Source: CALLPQ01 sp964479275 (GTDB taxonomy: Bacteria > Pseudomonadota > Alphaproteobacteria > Caulobacterales > Parvularculaceae). Taken from it: DNA of 64,000 nucleotides. Under the pieces are notes generated by a model. That model saw only the letters and a list, made by a program, of their open reading frames with translations, searched no databases and was not told where the DNA came from. Below, one piece after another: positions 8,675 to 16,077 of the stretch. Both the position numbers and the translations under genes were made by a program. The first letter of the stretch is position 1; each line of letters starts with the position of its first letter. The stretch is taken from contig CAYZLR010000002.1 in the NCBI GenBank assembly GCA_964479275.1, positions 62,001 through 126,000 of the forward strand. Reading direction: 5' to 3'.

Positions 8675-9342
8675 AGGTCCATAATTTCTATTTCATTTTC
8701 TACAAAAGTTTTTAAGCTGTCTAAATCGCCATCGTTATTATAATTCTTTTCTACCATAATGAAACGTTTATTTTTATCATTTTTATAAACCCACTCTCTA
8801 GAGTCACCGACGAAATTTTTAGCATTACGGAAAATACGTCCAATAATTCTTATTGGTGATAGTTTCGGTATTTGAGATTTTCTTTCAATTCTATATAGAT
8901 AAAGTCTTATAGGATCAGATTTATTTTTTTCATTATATTCTTCGACAAGCTCACACAATCTATCAAATTCACACTGAAAACCTATATCAGTAATAATAAA
9001 ATTATCAATATCATCTACATCAGCCTCAATTTTTTTAAATAAAAGATCAGCAAATATTTCAGGATAGAAAGTAGTTTTAAGAAATTTTTCACCATAATCT
9101 ATCATACATTGCCGGAACGTCGGAGAATTTGGAACATTTGGAAATAATGGTCTTCCTTTTCCTAATTCTCTGTAATATGAATATTCTTCATTATTAAAGC
9201 TAAAAGTAGCCTTTAAAGCATCACCGATTGGCTCTGCCATTTTATATATTTTAGATTTACCAAGAGCTTTAGTAGAAAAATATTTTCCAAAAGTATCTTT
9301 ACCTGCTCTAGGATGACCGTTTGCACAGATTATTTTTTTCAT
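8671..9342 (-). CDS. 1: gp1-like deoxynucleoside monophosphate kinase
   Basis: 223 aa (T4 gp1: 241). The P-loop GHPRAGKDTF sits at residues 8-17, the layout of T4 dNMP kinase, which phosphorylates dGMP, dTMP and hydroxymethyl-dCMP. FRQCMIDYGEKFLK near 92 and the DIGFQCEFDRL segment fit the nucleotide-monophosphate-binding part. A dCMP hydroxymethylase is encoded at 20644-21432, so a kinase for hydroxymethyl-dCMP is expected. The 3' end overlaps the opposing HNH gene by 4 bases. Confidence 0.75.
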   Translation of the reverse strand: MKKIICANGHPRAGKDTFGKYFSTKALGKSKIYKMAEPIGDALKATFSFNNEEYSYYRELGKGRPLFPNVPNSPTFRQCMIDYGEKFLKTTFYPEIFADLLFKKIEADVDDIDNFIITDIGFQCEFDRLCELVEEYNEKNKSDPIRLYLYRIERKSQIPKLSPIRIIGRIFRNAKNFVGDSREWVYKNDKNKRFIMVEKNYNNDGDLDSLKTFVENEIEIMDL

Positions 9343-9343
9343 G

Positions 9344-9351
9344 AATAAATA
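9344..9351 (+). promoter_or_regulatory. Late-promoter-like octamer (AATAAATA), leaderless spacing
   Basis: AATAAATA matches the T4 late octamer at 7 of 8 positions and ends exactly 5 bases before the ATG at 9357, the same spacing as at 7837, 42036, 48655, 51782 and 59620. Confidence 0.45.
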
Positions 9352-9356
9352 GGTAT

Positions 9357-9608
9357 ATGAGTGTTATAAAAATACCAAATGTTGTTAAGGCTGGTCAGGG
9401 TACTAGAAGTGTCGCCAGACGGCTTGATTCAGTATATGCTTATTTTGTAGGGTATATTACTGGCGGTTCGCCATCTGTGTTTGTTGGAGATGCTTCTGCA
9501 GCTCAGGTTGAACCTATGCCGATTCAACCAGTAATATCTGATGCATTACCAGAGTCAGATATAATAATATATGACTCTGGCTTCGTTAGAAAAAACGAAA
9601 TGTTTTAA
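9357..9608 (+). CDS. Small hypothetical protein with late-type start, 83 aa
   Basis: Not recognised. The protein is glycine-, serine- and valine-rich (FVGYITGGSPSVFVGDASAA) with a rather uncharged middle, and its codons are somewhat more G+C rich than the neighbours. It is the only plus-strand gene between the kinase and gp32 genes and has a late-promoter-like octamer 5 bases before its ATG, so it is probably expressed late and could be a small virion protein. It overlaps the opposing gp32 stop by 4 bases. Confidence 0.6.
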   Translation: MSVIKIPNVVKAGQGTRSVARRLDSVYAYFVGYITGGSPSVFVGDASAAQVEPMPIQPVISDALPESDIIIYDSGFVRKNEMF

Positions 9609-10510
9609 TCATCGTCACCGAAATAATTATCGAATTTACCAGAAAAATCAGTAACGTCATCATCCAAAGTAGATTCATCAGCTTTCGCTTTTTCTTCTAC
9701 CTTTTCAACAAGGTCATCTAATTCATCATCAAAACCTGCAGCTTTATTGGCAGATTCTTTTACTTCTTCATTTACTGCGCCTTCACCAGTCTTTTCATGA
9801 AATAATACTGCTAATTCATCATAAGACTTCATTTCAGACTCGTATTTAAACTCCTTAATAGGATATAAAGATTCCACTACTTTTTCCAAAGTGGCTTGAT
9901 CATCTTCATATAAGGCACTAGGAGCTTGGAAAGAAGATTTGTCATAATTAGGATATTCACCCTTCTTAATGATTTTAAAATTAAAATTTGCACCTTCATC
10001 AACATCAAACGGATCGATTGGCATCTCATCGTCAAATTCTGGCTTAATGCATGCTTTAATCATATTAAAAATAGATTTACCAAATTTGAACAGAAACACT
10101 TTTCCTTCGTTTGCTGGATTTGCAGGATCTTTAATAACTAAAATATTAGCCACATAGTGATATTTTCTGCTTCTAGCTTTAACATATTCAGGAACTAGAG
10201 AAGGCTCGCCGCCAGCGTCATCCCAATGTTTACCATTAGCTTGACATACTGGGCAATCTTCGCCTAAAGTAGTAGGACATTTCTCAACGAAATAGCCTTT
10301 ATCTGTTTTAAAGAAGTGATCAAAGTACTGAGTCCATGGATTACCTTCTAGATCTTGTTGAGGTAAAAATCTAATAATAGTATTAGCATTACCTTGTTTA
10401 TCTCTAGTAGCTTGCCAGAAGCGCTCGTCTACTTGTCTGGTTTGATTAATTTTGTCAGCTAGGGCACCGACGCCTTTTCTTTTCTTTCTTAATTCACTTA
10501 AACTTGACAT
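9605..10510 (-). CDS. 32: gp32-like single-stranded DNA-binding protein
   Basis: 301 aa, the same length as T4 gp32. The basic N-terminus (LSELRKKRKG) matches the cooperative-binding B domain. The zinc site is visible as CPTTLGEDCPVCQANGKHW near residue 78. The last 60 residues are strongly acidic and end NYFGDDD, like the A domain that recruits replication partners. It lies directly downstream of gp59, as in T4. Confidence 0.95.
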   Translation of the reverse strand: MSSLSELRKKRKGVGALADKINQTRQVDERFWQATRDKQGNANTIIRFLPQQDLEGNPWTQYFDHFFKTDKGYFVEKCPTTLGEDCPVCQANGKHWDDAGGEPSLVPEYVKARSRKYHYVANILVIKDPANPANEGKVFLFKFGKSIFNMIKACIKPEFDDEMPIDPFDVDEGANFNFKIIKKGEYPNYDKSSFQAPSALYEDDQATLEKVVESLYPIKEFKYESEMKSYDELAVLFHEKTGEGAVNEEVKESANKAAGFDDELDDLVEKVEEKAKADESTLDDDVTDFSGKFDNYFGDDD

Positions 10511-10541
10511 TTATTTTATGCTCTTTTTATTATCATTTTAA

Positions 10542-11132
10542 TTATTTTATTATCGTTTCTAGTGTTATTTTTTCAAATACGACTAAATCAACATTCATGA
10601 AAGTTTTATACTTTTGTATTTTTAACTTGAATTCATTAAATTGATCATCATCTTTGAGTGAGACATTCCTATCTAGGAATTTAAAATATATATCGAGCAA
10701 CACTAGAGTCTCGAAACATATTTTATTCTGAATAAAGTACTGGATAACTTTTGGAAGTTCTCCATGTTCACTTATTAGTTGACTCTTTATATTTATATGA
10801 GATAGAAATCTCAAATCACGAAAATAATAATCCTTTAAATTCGCATTAATTTTCTTCCATTTTTCAAGTATATCATAAGATTCTTGAGATGTACTATTAT
10901 ATACTGAAAAGCCTTGATTGTAAACAAAATTTGCAACTAAATAATCTTTAAATGAATCTAAGTCTTTAAATTTATATCTAAACTTATTAAATAATCCTTT
11001 ATCACGCCTTCTTAAGAATGATTGCCTAGATGCATTTACTTTACCATTATACTTATTATAATTATATCCTTTTGAATTAAAGTGTCTTTGAATTGCTAAA
11101 TATCTTACATAATAGTGATAACTATCAATCAT
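10542..11132 (-). CDS. 59: gp59-like helicase loader
   Basis: 196 aa (T4 gp59: 217). The match to T4 gp59 is recognisable over its length: RRDKGLFNKFRYKFKD and LVANFVYNQG correspond to the N-terminal domain, and KICFETLVLLDIYFKFLDR to ISFETFILLDSFLNIIDK of T4. It loads the gp41 hexamer onto gp32-coated ssDNA at forks. The gene is immediately upstream of 32, as in T4. It overlaps the upstream ORF by 8 bases. Confidence 0.88.
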   Translation of the reverse strand: MIDSYHYYVRYLAIQRHFNSKGYNYNKYNGKVNASRQSFLRRRDKGLFNKFRYKFKDLDSFKDYLVANFVYNQGFSVYNSTSQESYDILEKWKKINANLKDYYFRDLRFLSHINIKSQLISEHGELPKVIQYFIQNKICFETLVLLDIYFKFLDRNVSLKDDDQFNEFKLKIQKYKTFMNVDLVVFEKITLETIIK

Positions 11133-11430
11133 GATTTTCTAAAAAGAACTTAGTGGATTCCGCATCAAGTTTTATAAAATTTTCGCCTTGTATGCGAGAT
11201 GAATTAGCACTTTGTAATTCTAACATATCTATTCGATTCTTTAATGAATTTATTTTGCATATAATAAATATTCCAGGCTCATACTTATCAAAATTATACC
11301 ATTTAGAATTATACTCATTTTTAGATATGCTCATCTTATTTTCAATATCTTTTAACTCATTTTTTAAACTGTTAATTAATTTAGGTAATTTTGAAAAATA
11401 AAGATCGACGTTAACTATTAATGTATTCAT
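11125..11430 (-). CDS. Small coiled-coil protein upstream of gene 59
   Basis: About 101 aa. The frame extends 10 codons further to a GTG at 11460, but that region overlaps the preceding gene and has no clear ribosome site; I prefer the ATG at 11430. Residues 15-45 (SKLPKLINSLKNELKDIENK) have heptad spacing typical of a coiled coil. Not recognised. It lies between the gp33 candidate and gene 59. Confidence 0.5.
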   Translation of the reverse strand: MNTLIVNVDLYFSKLPKLINSLKNELKDIENKMSISKNEYNSKWYNFDKYEPGIFIICKINSLKNRIDMLELQSANSSRIQGENFIKLDAESTKFFLENHD

Positions 11431-11431
11431 T

Positions 11432-11653
11432 TTAAAATAAGCCTTCTGGTAATCCTTCACTTAGATCTATATTATATTCTTCAGATAATGTAATTCTGAA
11501 ATTATCGCCTAGGAGTGGTACAACATCTTCTACATCTACATCAAAGGTTTCTGCTGTAGTTAAAATAGCATGAATTAGAGATTTAGGATAATCTTCTCTC
11601 AAAACTCTATCTAATTCAAAATTAAACGTATTAAATCTATCGTTCATACTCAT
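11432..11653 (-). CDS. Candidate gp33-like late-transcription co-activator
   Basis: 73 aa from the ATG at 11653 (a GTG lies 4 codons upstream). In T4, gene 33 lies upstream of 59 and 32, and its 112-aa product links RNA polymerase to the clamp through a C-terminal hydrophobic peptide. Here the position is right, the centre (ILTTAETFDVDVEDVVPLL) resembles the helical core, and the protein ends GLPEGLF, the same C-terminal GLF as the DNA polymerase. The evidence is position plus tail; overall sequence similarity is weak. Confidence 0.5.
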   Translation of the reverse strand: MSMNDRFNTFNFELDRVLREDYPKSLIHAILTTAETFDVDVEDVVPLLGDNFRITLSEEYNIDLSEGLPEGLF

Positions 11654-11837
11654 TATAATCACCAAATTTTAATATTGACATTATTAAATTTATATCTAAA
11701 TCCAATTTATTTAATTCTTCTTTAATTAACTTACGCCCTGCAACCATTTCAAAATGCTTATAATATAAATTAGCAAGTTCTGCAATTTCATGTTTATGAG
11801 TTTTTATATAAATGAATCTTACTAACTGTTTAATCAT
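11637..11837 (-). CDS. Small hypothetical protein, 66 aa
   Basis: Not recognised. It is helical and mixed-charge (HKHEIAELANLYYKHFEMV). It overlaps the downstream gp33 candidate by 17 bases and the upstream MazG-like gene by 4 bases (ATGA), so it belongs to the same transcript. Confidence 0.5.
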   Translation of the reverse strand: MIKQLVRFIYIKTHKHEIAELANLYYKHFEMVAGRKLIKEELNKLDLDINLIMSILKFGDYNEYER

Positions 11838-12076
11838 TGTTTTATTTCATTCCTATAAAAAGATTCTATCATTGCTACTGTTGTAGCAGCAACTTGAACT
11901 AATTCTTCAATATAACCTTCATCATCATTTTCTAAATTAGCTTTGCATACTTCTCCGTATTCTTCGCCAAGAATACTACACCACCTATCAACTGAATGAT
12001 TCTGTTCACCCCATTTAATGTCTTGATTTAATCTTTTATTTTCGATTAGCTCGAATATCTCATCAATCGTTATCAT
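11834..12076 (-). CDS. Short MazG-like nucleotide pyrophosphohydrolase
   Basis: 80 aa. I place the start at ATG 12076, preceded by GGAAGGAA. The all-alpha NTP-pyrophosphatase pattern is visible: EEYGEV (ExxxE) near residue 40 followed by EELVQVAATTVAMIE near 60. These enzymes cleave (d)NTPs to NMP and PPi. It is shorter than cellular MazG and could act as a dimer on a specific dNTP. A second MazG-like gene is at 22218-22619. Confidence 0.6.
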   Translation of the reverse strand: MITIDEIFELIENKRLNQDIKWGEQNHSVDRWCSILGEEYGEVCKANLENDDEGYIEELVQVAATTVAMIESFYRNEIKQ

Positions 12077-12302
12077 TTTCTTTCCTTCCAATTAAAGCAT
12101 CTATATCATCAGCATCCACTGTATAAATCGAGGTACGGTAACAAGTTTTTATATTTACTGGCATACCATCCAATAAAGCCTCAATAGATACTTCATTTAA
12201 ATATCCATCAAAGACTTCTTGAAAAATTTCAAGTTCTGCATGATACTTGCTTAATAGCGCTCTTAGATCTTTTAAGAACTCTAATTCGTTTTTCTTGCTC
12301 AT
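12063..12302 (-). CDS. Small hypothetical protein, 79 aa
   Basis: Not recognised. The N-terminal half is helical (ELEFLKDLRALLSKYHAELE); the C-terminal half has alternating strands (VNIKTCYRTSIYTVDADD). It overlaps the MazG-like gene by 14 bases and is preceded by a hairpin at 12320-12349. Confidence 0.5.
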   Translation of the reverse strand: MSKKNELEFLKDLRALLSKYHAELEIFQEVFDGYLNEVSIEALLDGMPVNIKTCYRTSIYTVDADDIDALIGRKENDND

Positions 12303-12319
12303 AAATAATTCTCCTTAAA

Positions 12320-12349
12320 GCGAGAGGATCATTAAAGTGTTCCTCTCGC
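12320..12349 (-). terminator. Stem-loop between the membrane-protein gene and the 79-aa gene
   Basis: GCGAGAGGA pairs perfectly with TCCTCTCGC (9 bp, 12-base loop). On the minus strand it is followed by CTTTAAGG rather than a clean T-run, so it may be a weak terminator or an RNA processing or stability hairpin. Confidence 0.5.
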
Positions 12350-12373
12350 GTATATTTTAAAATGATTTTCTTT

Positions 12374-12886
12374 TTATCCATTATGAACAGTTTTATCTTC
12401 TACATGAGATTTCAATTTCTTCATAGTTCGCCGAATTAATCGAGTCATAAATAAAACCATCACTAATACCGAAACCGAAATAAAGACATCTAAATAATTA
12501 ATTGCTGTGAATGCTAGAAACGGAATTGTAAATAATATTCCACATCTTTTAATGAATTCAACACAAACTTCACCAGGACGAATAAATTGCGCTCTAAATT
12601 CTTCAATAGTTTCATCAATATCTATACTATAACTTCTAAAAGTTTTTCCTAAATGATCAGGATTTGAACTCAATCTATAGTAGCCATCATATTCGCAGTG
12701 GTATCTATATTTTCCATAACCACAAAATAAACTAAAAAGCCAATTTGTATTAATTAAAGACTTTTCTTCTTCAATCCAAGCAATAACCAACTGAATCGCT
12801 TTTCCACCTGCTAAAATAAAAACACATATAGCAAGCCAAAGAGCGAATCCGTATCCTAAGTGTTGTAAATCCATTGATATATTCAT
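12374..12886 (-). CDS. Membrane protein of unknown function, 170 aa
   Basis: The N-terminus has a membrane segment (FALWLAICVFILAGGKAIQLVIAW, residues about 14-37), the middle is hydrophilic, and two close hydrophobic segments follow (ILFTIPFLAFTAINY and VFISVSVLVMVLFM, about 117-147), then a basic tail. Probably an inner-membrane protein. Not recognised. It is the last gene before the hairpin at 12320-12349. Confidence 0.6.
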   Translation of the reverse strand: MNISMDLQHLGYGFALWLAICVFILAGGKAIQLVIAWIEEEKSLINTNWLFSLFCGYGKYRYHCEYDGYYRLSSNPDHLGKTFRSYSIDIDETIEEFRAQFIRPGEVCVEFIKRCGILFTIPFLAFTAINYLDVFISVSVLVMVLFMTRLIRRTMKKLKSHVEDKTVHNG

Positions 12887-12898
12887 AATTTAATTTTC

Positions 12899-13339
12899 CT
12901 ATAGTTTGTTAATTGTAATTCCTGTTTCTTTCATAATATCATATCCTAATTCAGAAGATTCTGACCATCGAGTCTCTGATTCAGGGTCACAATTTTTAAA
13001 AAATATTGTATCTACACCTACTTGAGCTATTGCTGAAGCGCATTGATGGCAAATGGGTAAACCATACACATACATATAAGAACCCTGTAATTTTATACCA
13101 TTACGTGTTGCGTTGTAAATACAATTTTGTTCTCCGTGTACAATATACTTATATTTAGTCTCTCTTTCTCTATATCGCTTCTCAGTATCTGAAATGCCTC
13201 TAGCAAAACCATTATATCCAGTTGATAAAATGTTTTTAGTATCTGGATTTATAGCAACTACTCCAATCTTAGTAGAAGGATCTTTAGACCAAGTAGAAAT
13301 ATGCTCAGCAAGATTTATAAATTTTTCGTTCCAACTCAC
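12899..13339 (-). CDS. cd: dCMP deaminase
   Basis: 146 aa. The zinc-dependent deaminase signature is clear: HGEQN (the H(A/C)E motif) near residue 69 and PICHQCA near 94. It converts dCMP to dUMP, feeding thymidylate synthase (39660-40658). T4 Cd is 193 aa; this one is shorter at the C-terminus. It fits a phage that removes cytosine nucleotides and also makes hydroxymethyl-dCMP. Confidence 0.88.
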   Translation of the reverse strand: MSWNEKFINLAEHISTWSKDPSTKIGVVAINPDTKNILSTGYNGFARGISDTEKRYRERETKYKYIVHGEQNCIYNATRNGIKLQGSYMYVYGLPICHQCASAIAQVGVDTIFFKNCDPESETRWSESSELGYDIMKETGITINKL

Positions 13340-13629
13340 GCTGACTCTGGTTTAGAAATATATGAACTTCCATCGTGGCCACATCCAGCAAATAAAAATT
13401 CTATATTATCCTTTTTGTAAGAGATCCACCAGTCATATTGCCAGCCATTGCAATCAAATTCTTCAGATTCTTCCCAGCCATTTCTATGAGCATAACGACT
13501 GACATCAGCTGGTGAAACATAGATGTCGAAATTAATGGAATCTAATTCATTAGGTCCATTAGAGTCTTCTGTTAATTTGTTAATAGCATCATCTATTAAA
13601 AGATTTGGATCATCGTTATATGTTTTCAT
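13336..13629 (-). CDS. Hypothetical acidic protein, 97 aa
   Basis: Not recognised. It is acidic and aromatic-rich in the second half (CNGWQYDWWISYKKDNIEF). It overlaps dCMP deaminase by ATGA-type 4 bases and the upstream gene likewise, so the three are co-translated. Confidence 0.5.
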   Translation of the reverse strand: MKTYNDDPNLLIDDAINKLTEDSNGPNELDSINFDIYVSPADVSRYAHRNGWEESEEFDCNGWQYDWWISYKKDNIEFLFAGCGHDGSSYISKPESA

Positions 13630-13946
13630 AGTAAACTCTTCTTTTCACCGTAAGGATAATACTTTATAGACTCCAATGAATGCCAACCATATTCACCGTA
13701 GGGTGCCATATCGGCCACGGCTTCCAGATCTAAATAGTCGGGATCATCTTCTTCGATAGCTTCAGCCCAATGACCATGATATTCGCTACAAGCGAAGTCT
13801 TCATAGTTAGGAAATCTTCGTTTAACGACGGCGATTCGTCGCTTTAATTCTTCTAAGCCTTCGTCTGTAACAGAGATTACTCGTGTTAAATAATCCGCAT
13901 CATTAGTATCAACTACAACTTCTACATACCACTTATATTCTTTCAT
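13626..13946 (-). CDS. Hypothetical acidic protein, 106 aa
   Basis: Not recognised. It starts with a beta-strand-like segment (YKWYVEVVVDTNDADY), has an Arg/Lys-rich helix (EELKRRIAVVKRRFP) and an acidic C-terminal half. No membrane segment. Confidence 0.5.
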   Translation of the reverse strand: MKEYKWYVEVVVDTNDADYLTRVISVTDEGLEELKRRIAVVKRRFPNYEDFACSEYHGHWAEAIEEDDPDYLDLEAVADMAPYGEYGWHSLESIKYYPYGEKKSLL

Positions 13947-13961
13947 AATTTAATTATCTTG

Positions 13962-14180
13962 TTATCCTAATAACTCACCTAATTTAAAATATTTTCTAGG
14001 CTTATTATAATGGTTTGATATTCTTCGTTCAAGAAATTGCAACCAGACATATGAACCGTCATCCATCTTAACGGGTATAATAGCAAAATGTTTATGCCAT
14101 TTATCATATTTTTTATATCTGAGTTTTCTTCTTTGTTTAAAGAAAATTTTGATATTATCTAGTCTCAAATTAATTATCAC
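13962..14180 (-). CDS. Small basic hypothetical protein, 72 aa
   Basis: Not recognised. Strongly basic (KIFFKQRRKLRYKKYDKWHKH). The start would be GTG at 14180, which overlaps the upstream stop by 11 bases; no good ATG is available. The charge suggests nucleic-acid contact but no family can be named. Confidence 0.4.
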   Translation of the reverse strand: MIINLRLDNIKIFFKQRRKLRYKKYDKWHKHFAIIPVKMDDGSYVWLQFLERRISNHYNKPRKYFKLGELLG

Positions 14181-14349
14181 AATTATACATCCATCTTAGT
14201 TTTCCGCCATGATCCTGAGAAACTATAGAAGTCTTTTTACAATTTTCTTCTAACCAAGCTTCATTAGTATGATTATCATATACCATTTTTCCAAATAAGT
14301 AAATTGCTATACACCAAATACTTATAGTTAATATTTGCAATACTCTCAT
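14170..14349 (-). CDS. Small single-span membrane protein, 59 aa
   Basis: I place the start at ATG 14349, which overlaps the stop of the SGNH-like gene as TAATG; the frame extends upstream but inside that gene. Residues 3-23 (VLQILTISIWCIAIYLFGKMV) form one membrane span, and the rest carries two cysteines. Not recognised. Confidence 0.5.
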   Translation of the reverse strand: MRVLQILTISIWCIAIYLFGKMVYDNHTNEAWLEENCKKTSIVSQDHGGKLRWMYNCDN

Positions 14350-15419
14350 TAAAATAATCCTGTAGCTTCTGAAACTACTTCTGGTTTTCCTGTCCAATGT
14401 GGATAAAATTCTCTAGATAAGTGTACTGATCTAGGTTTTTCCATATAAGCAAAATCTAATTCATCTTTAGAATTTTCTAAATAATCTGTCCACTCTAAAA
14501 CCTTTATATTAGTATTATTTGTTTCTACATATAATCTATCTATAAATTCGCCTCTTATAAAGTCTCTATCGTGCCATGAACCCCAGAATGGTTTACCTTT
14601 ATGCCATCCTGATTTCGGAACAACTCTGGATTCATTTTCGATAGGTAATGGAACATATATAGAAGCATTTTTTATATTTAGACTTTTAATCTGATTAACG
14701 TATCTGATTACTAAATCATTAACTATACCTTTAGCTTCATCTAGATTTTTACTTAAACGATAAATATGATGTCTTATATCTATATTTCCAAAATAAAATT
14801 CTAAAGAATCATAATGATTCAAATTTTGAGGTATAAAACTTTCTAAGCCTCGGTTGATGGCCCCATTAAGCGTTTGAAAAGGTACACTATTAACAGCCCA
14901 ACCAGCTCTATACATACTAATTGCATGAGAGTCTCCTAAAACTAATTTTTTAGAATTAAAATTATTAGCAGGATCAAAATAATCTTCTTGTTTAGATAAC
15001 TTAGTTAACTCTGCTAAATCTATATTGTCCCAAATTTCTGGATATCCGGATTGAGATTTTAATCTATTATATACCATAAAGCCATAATCTGGCATTGGTA
15101 TTTTACAAGATATTATTTCTTTATTATTAAATTTACAATATTTAGCATATAAAGAAATTTTAGCTAGCTGTCTTGCAACAGGTTCATTTTTTAAACCACC
15201 AAATAAATTTAATGAACCTGAGAAGTCATTACCATGATATAAATAAATTTTATCATATTCCAAATAATCTTCTATGATATTATCAGATGTCTCAATATCT
15301 ACTACATCATCTGTATATTTAGTCTTAATCATATCATAAAGAATCCAGCCTTCTGCTGATTTATGAGAATATAATCGACTTGATATTAAGTTAACTGGTC
15401 CCGTTATAAGTATCTTCAT
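14349..15419 (-). CDS. SGNH-hydrolase-like protein with a clamp-binding-like tail
   Basis: 356 aa. Residues about 155-166 read KKLVLGDSHAISM, a GDSH block like block I of the SGNH/GDSL fold (Ser nucleophile), and near the C-terminus PRSVHLSREFYP carries a His that could be the catalytic base. SGNH proteins include esterases, acyltransferases and sugar-modifying enzymes. The protein ends SEATGLF, the same GLF end as the DNA polymerase and the HMUDK-domain protein. The neighbours are base-modification genes. Inference: it may add or remove a group on DNA at the fork. Confidence 0.55.
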   Translation of the reverse strand: MKILITGPVNLISSRLYSHKSAEGWILYDMIKTKYTDDVVDIETSDNIIEDYLEYDKIYLYHGNDFSGSLNLFGGLKNEPVARQLAKISLYAKYCKFNNKEIISCKIPMPDYGFMVYNRLKSQSGYPEIWDNIDLAELTKLSKQEDYFDPANNFNSKKLVLGDSHAISMYRAGWAVNSVPFQTLNGAINRGLESFIPQNLNHYDSLEFYFGNIDIRHHIYRLSKNLDEAKGIVNDLVIRYVNQIKSLNIKNASIYVPLPIENESRVVPKSGWHKGKPFWGSWHDRDFIRGEFIDRLYVETNNTNIKVLEWTDYLENSKDELDFAYMEKPRSVHLSREFYPHWTGKPEVVSEATGLF

Positions 15420-15778
15420 TTAATAATCTGTCCGTTATTTCTTTTACTACTAAATCATGCATATCGTTCGCTTCATCATCAGCATCTATATTATCTATAA
15501 ACCATTTTGATTGAAATGAAACTTGTTTACTTACATCAGCATCATTATATCTATAATCATCTTTTTAGATAAAAAGGCCATAGTTTCAAAATATCTTCCA
15601 GGTCCAATTTCTAAAAATCCAGTATCTAATTTATTTTTTTCTAAGACCTACAGTAGAAACTACAATTTTTACACCGTCATATCTTTCAATTAGTGTATTT
15701 CTTCTAAATAAACAGTCCATAGCATAAATATAATGACCAGCCCCAACCTCTTTCTCTCTTATGAACGTATCTCATAAT
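15391..15778 (-). pseudogene. Frameshifted remnant of one gene
   Basis: Reading the minus strand gives one protein-like sequence only if three frameshifts are allowed: just after the ATG at 15774, in an A-run near 15630, and near 15568. The pieces read DTFIREKEVGAGHYIYAM..., NKLDTGFLEIGPGRYFETMA... and DDYRYNDADVSKQVSFQSK..., ending at a stop at 15391 inside the next gene. It fills an otherwise empty 360-base gap within a tight operon. Either it is a decaying gene or the assembly has homopolymer errors here. The family is not recognised. Confidence 0.6.
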
Positions 15779-16075
15779 TTAAGTATAATCTCTAAGCTGA
15801 GTTTGTAACTCGTTACATGCTAAATCTACTACTCCATATTTAACTTCATTTGTAACTAAATTTCTTAGGCCTAGAAGCATTAATTTTCCAGGTAACTCAA
15901 CTTCAATTATATCTAGCGGAAAAAATTCTTCCAGTGCGCAAGAATTTAAATTTTCCAAATCTGATATTTCATCGCAGAAATCAAATTCAACGGCTTTATA
16001 GAAACATGTCCATTCGCCTTCTAAGTTTAATTGTTCTTTAGCTTTATCTATATCGCCAATAGTTAATAAGTTCAT
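15779..16075 (-). CDS. Hypothetical acidic protein, 98 aa
   Basis: Not recognised. Acidic, with a predicted beta-rich centre (LDIIEVELPGKLMLLGLRNL). It lies 2 bases after the HMUDK-domain gene in the same transcript, so it could be an accessory of the modification system. Confidence 0.5.
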   Translation of the reverse strand: MNLLTIGDIDKAKEQLNLEGEWTCFYKAVEFDFCDEISDLENLNSCALEEFFPLDIIEVELPGKLMLLGLRNLVTNEVKYGVVDLACNELQTQLRDYT

Positions 16076-16077
16076 AT

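Noticed and set aside
12320..12349. Hairpin as a riboswitch
   Set aside because: It is a single simple stem-loop with no conserved aptamer features; terminator or stability hairpin is the simpler reading.
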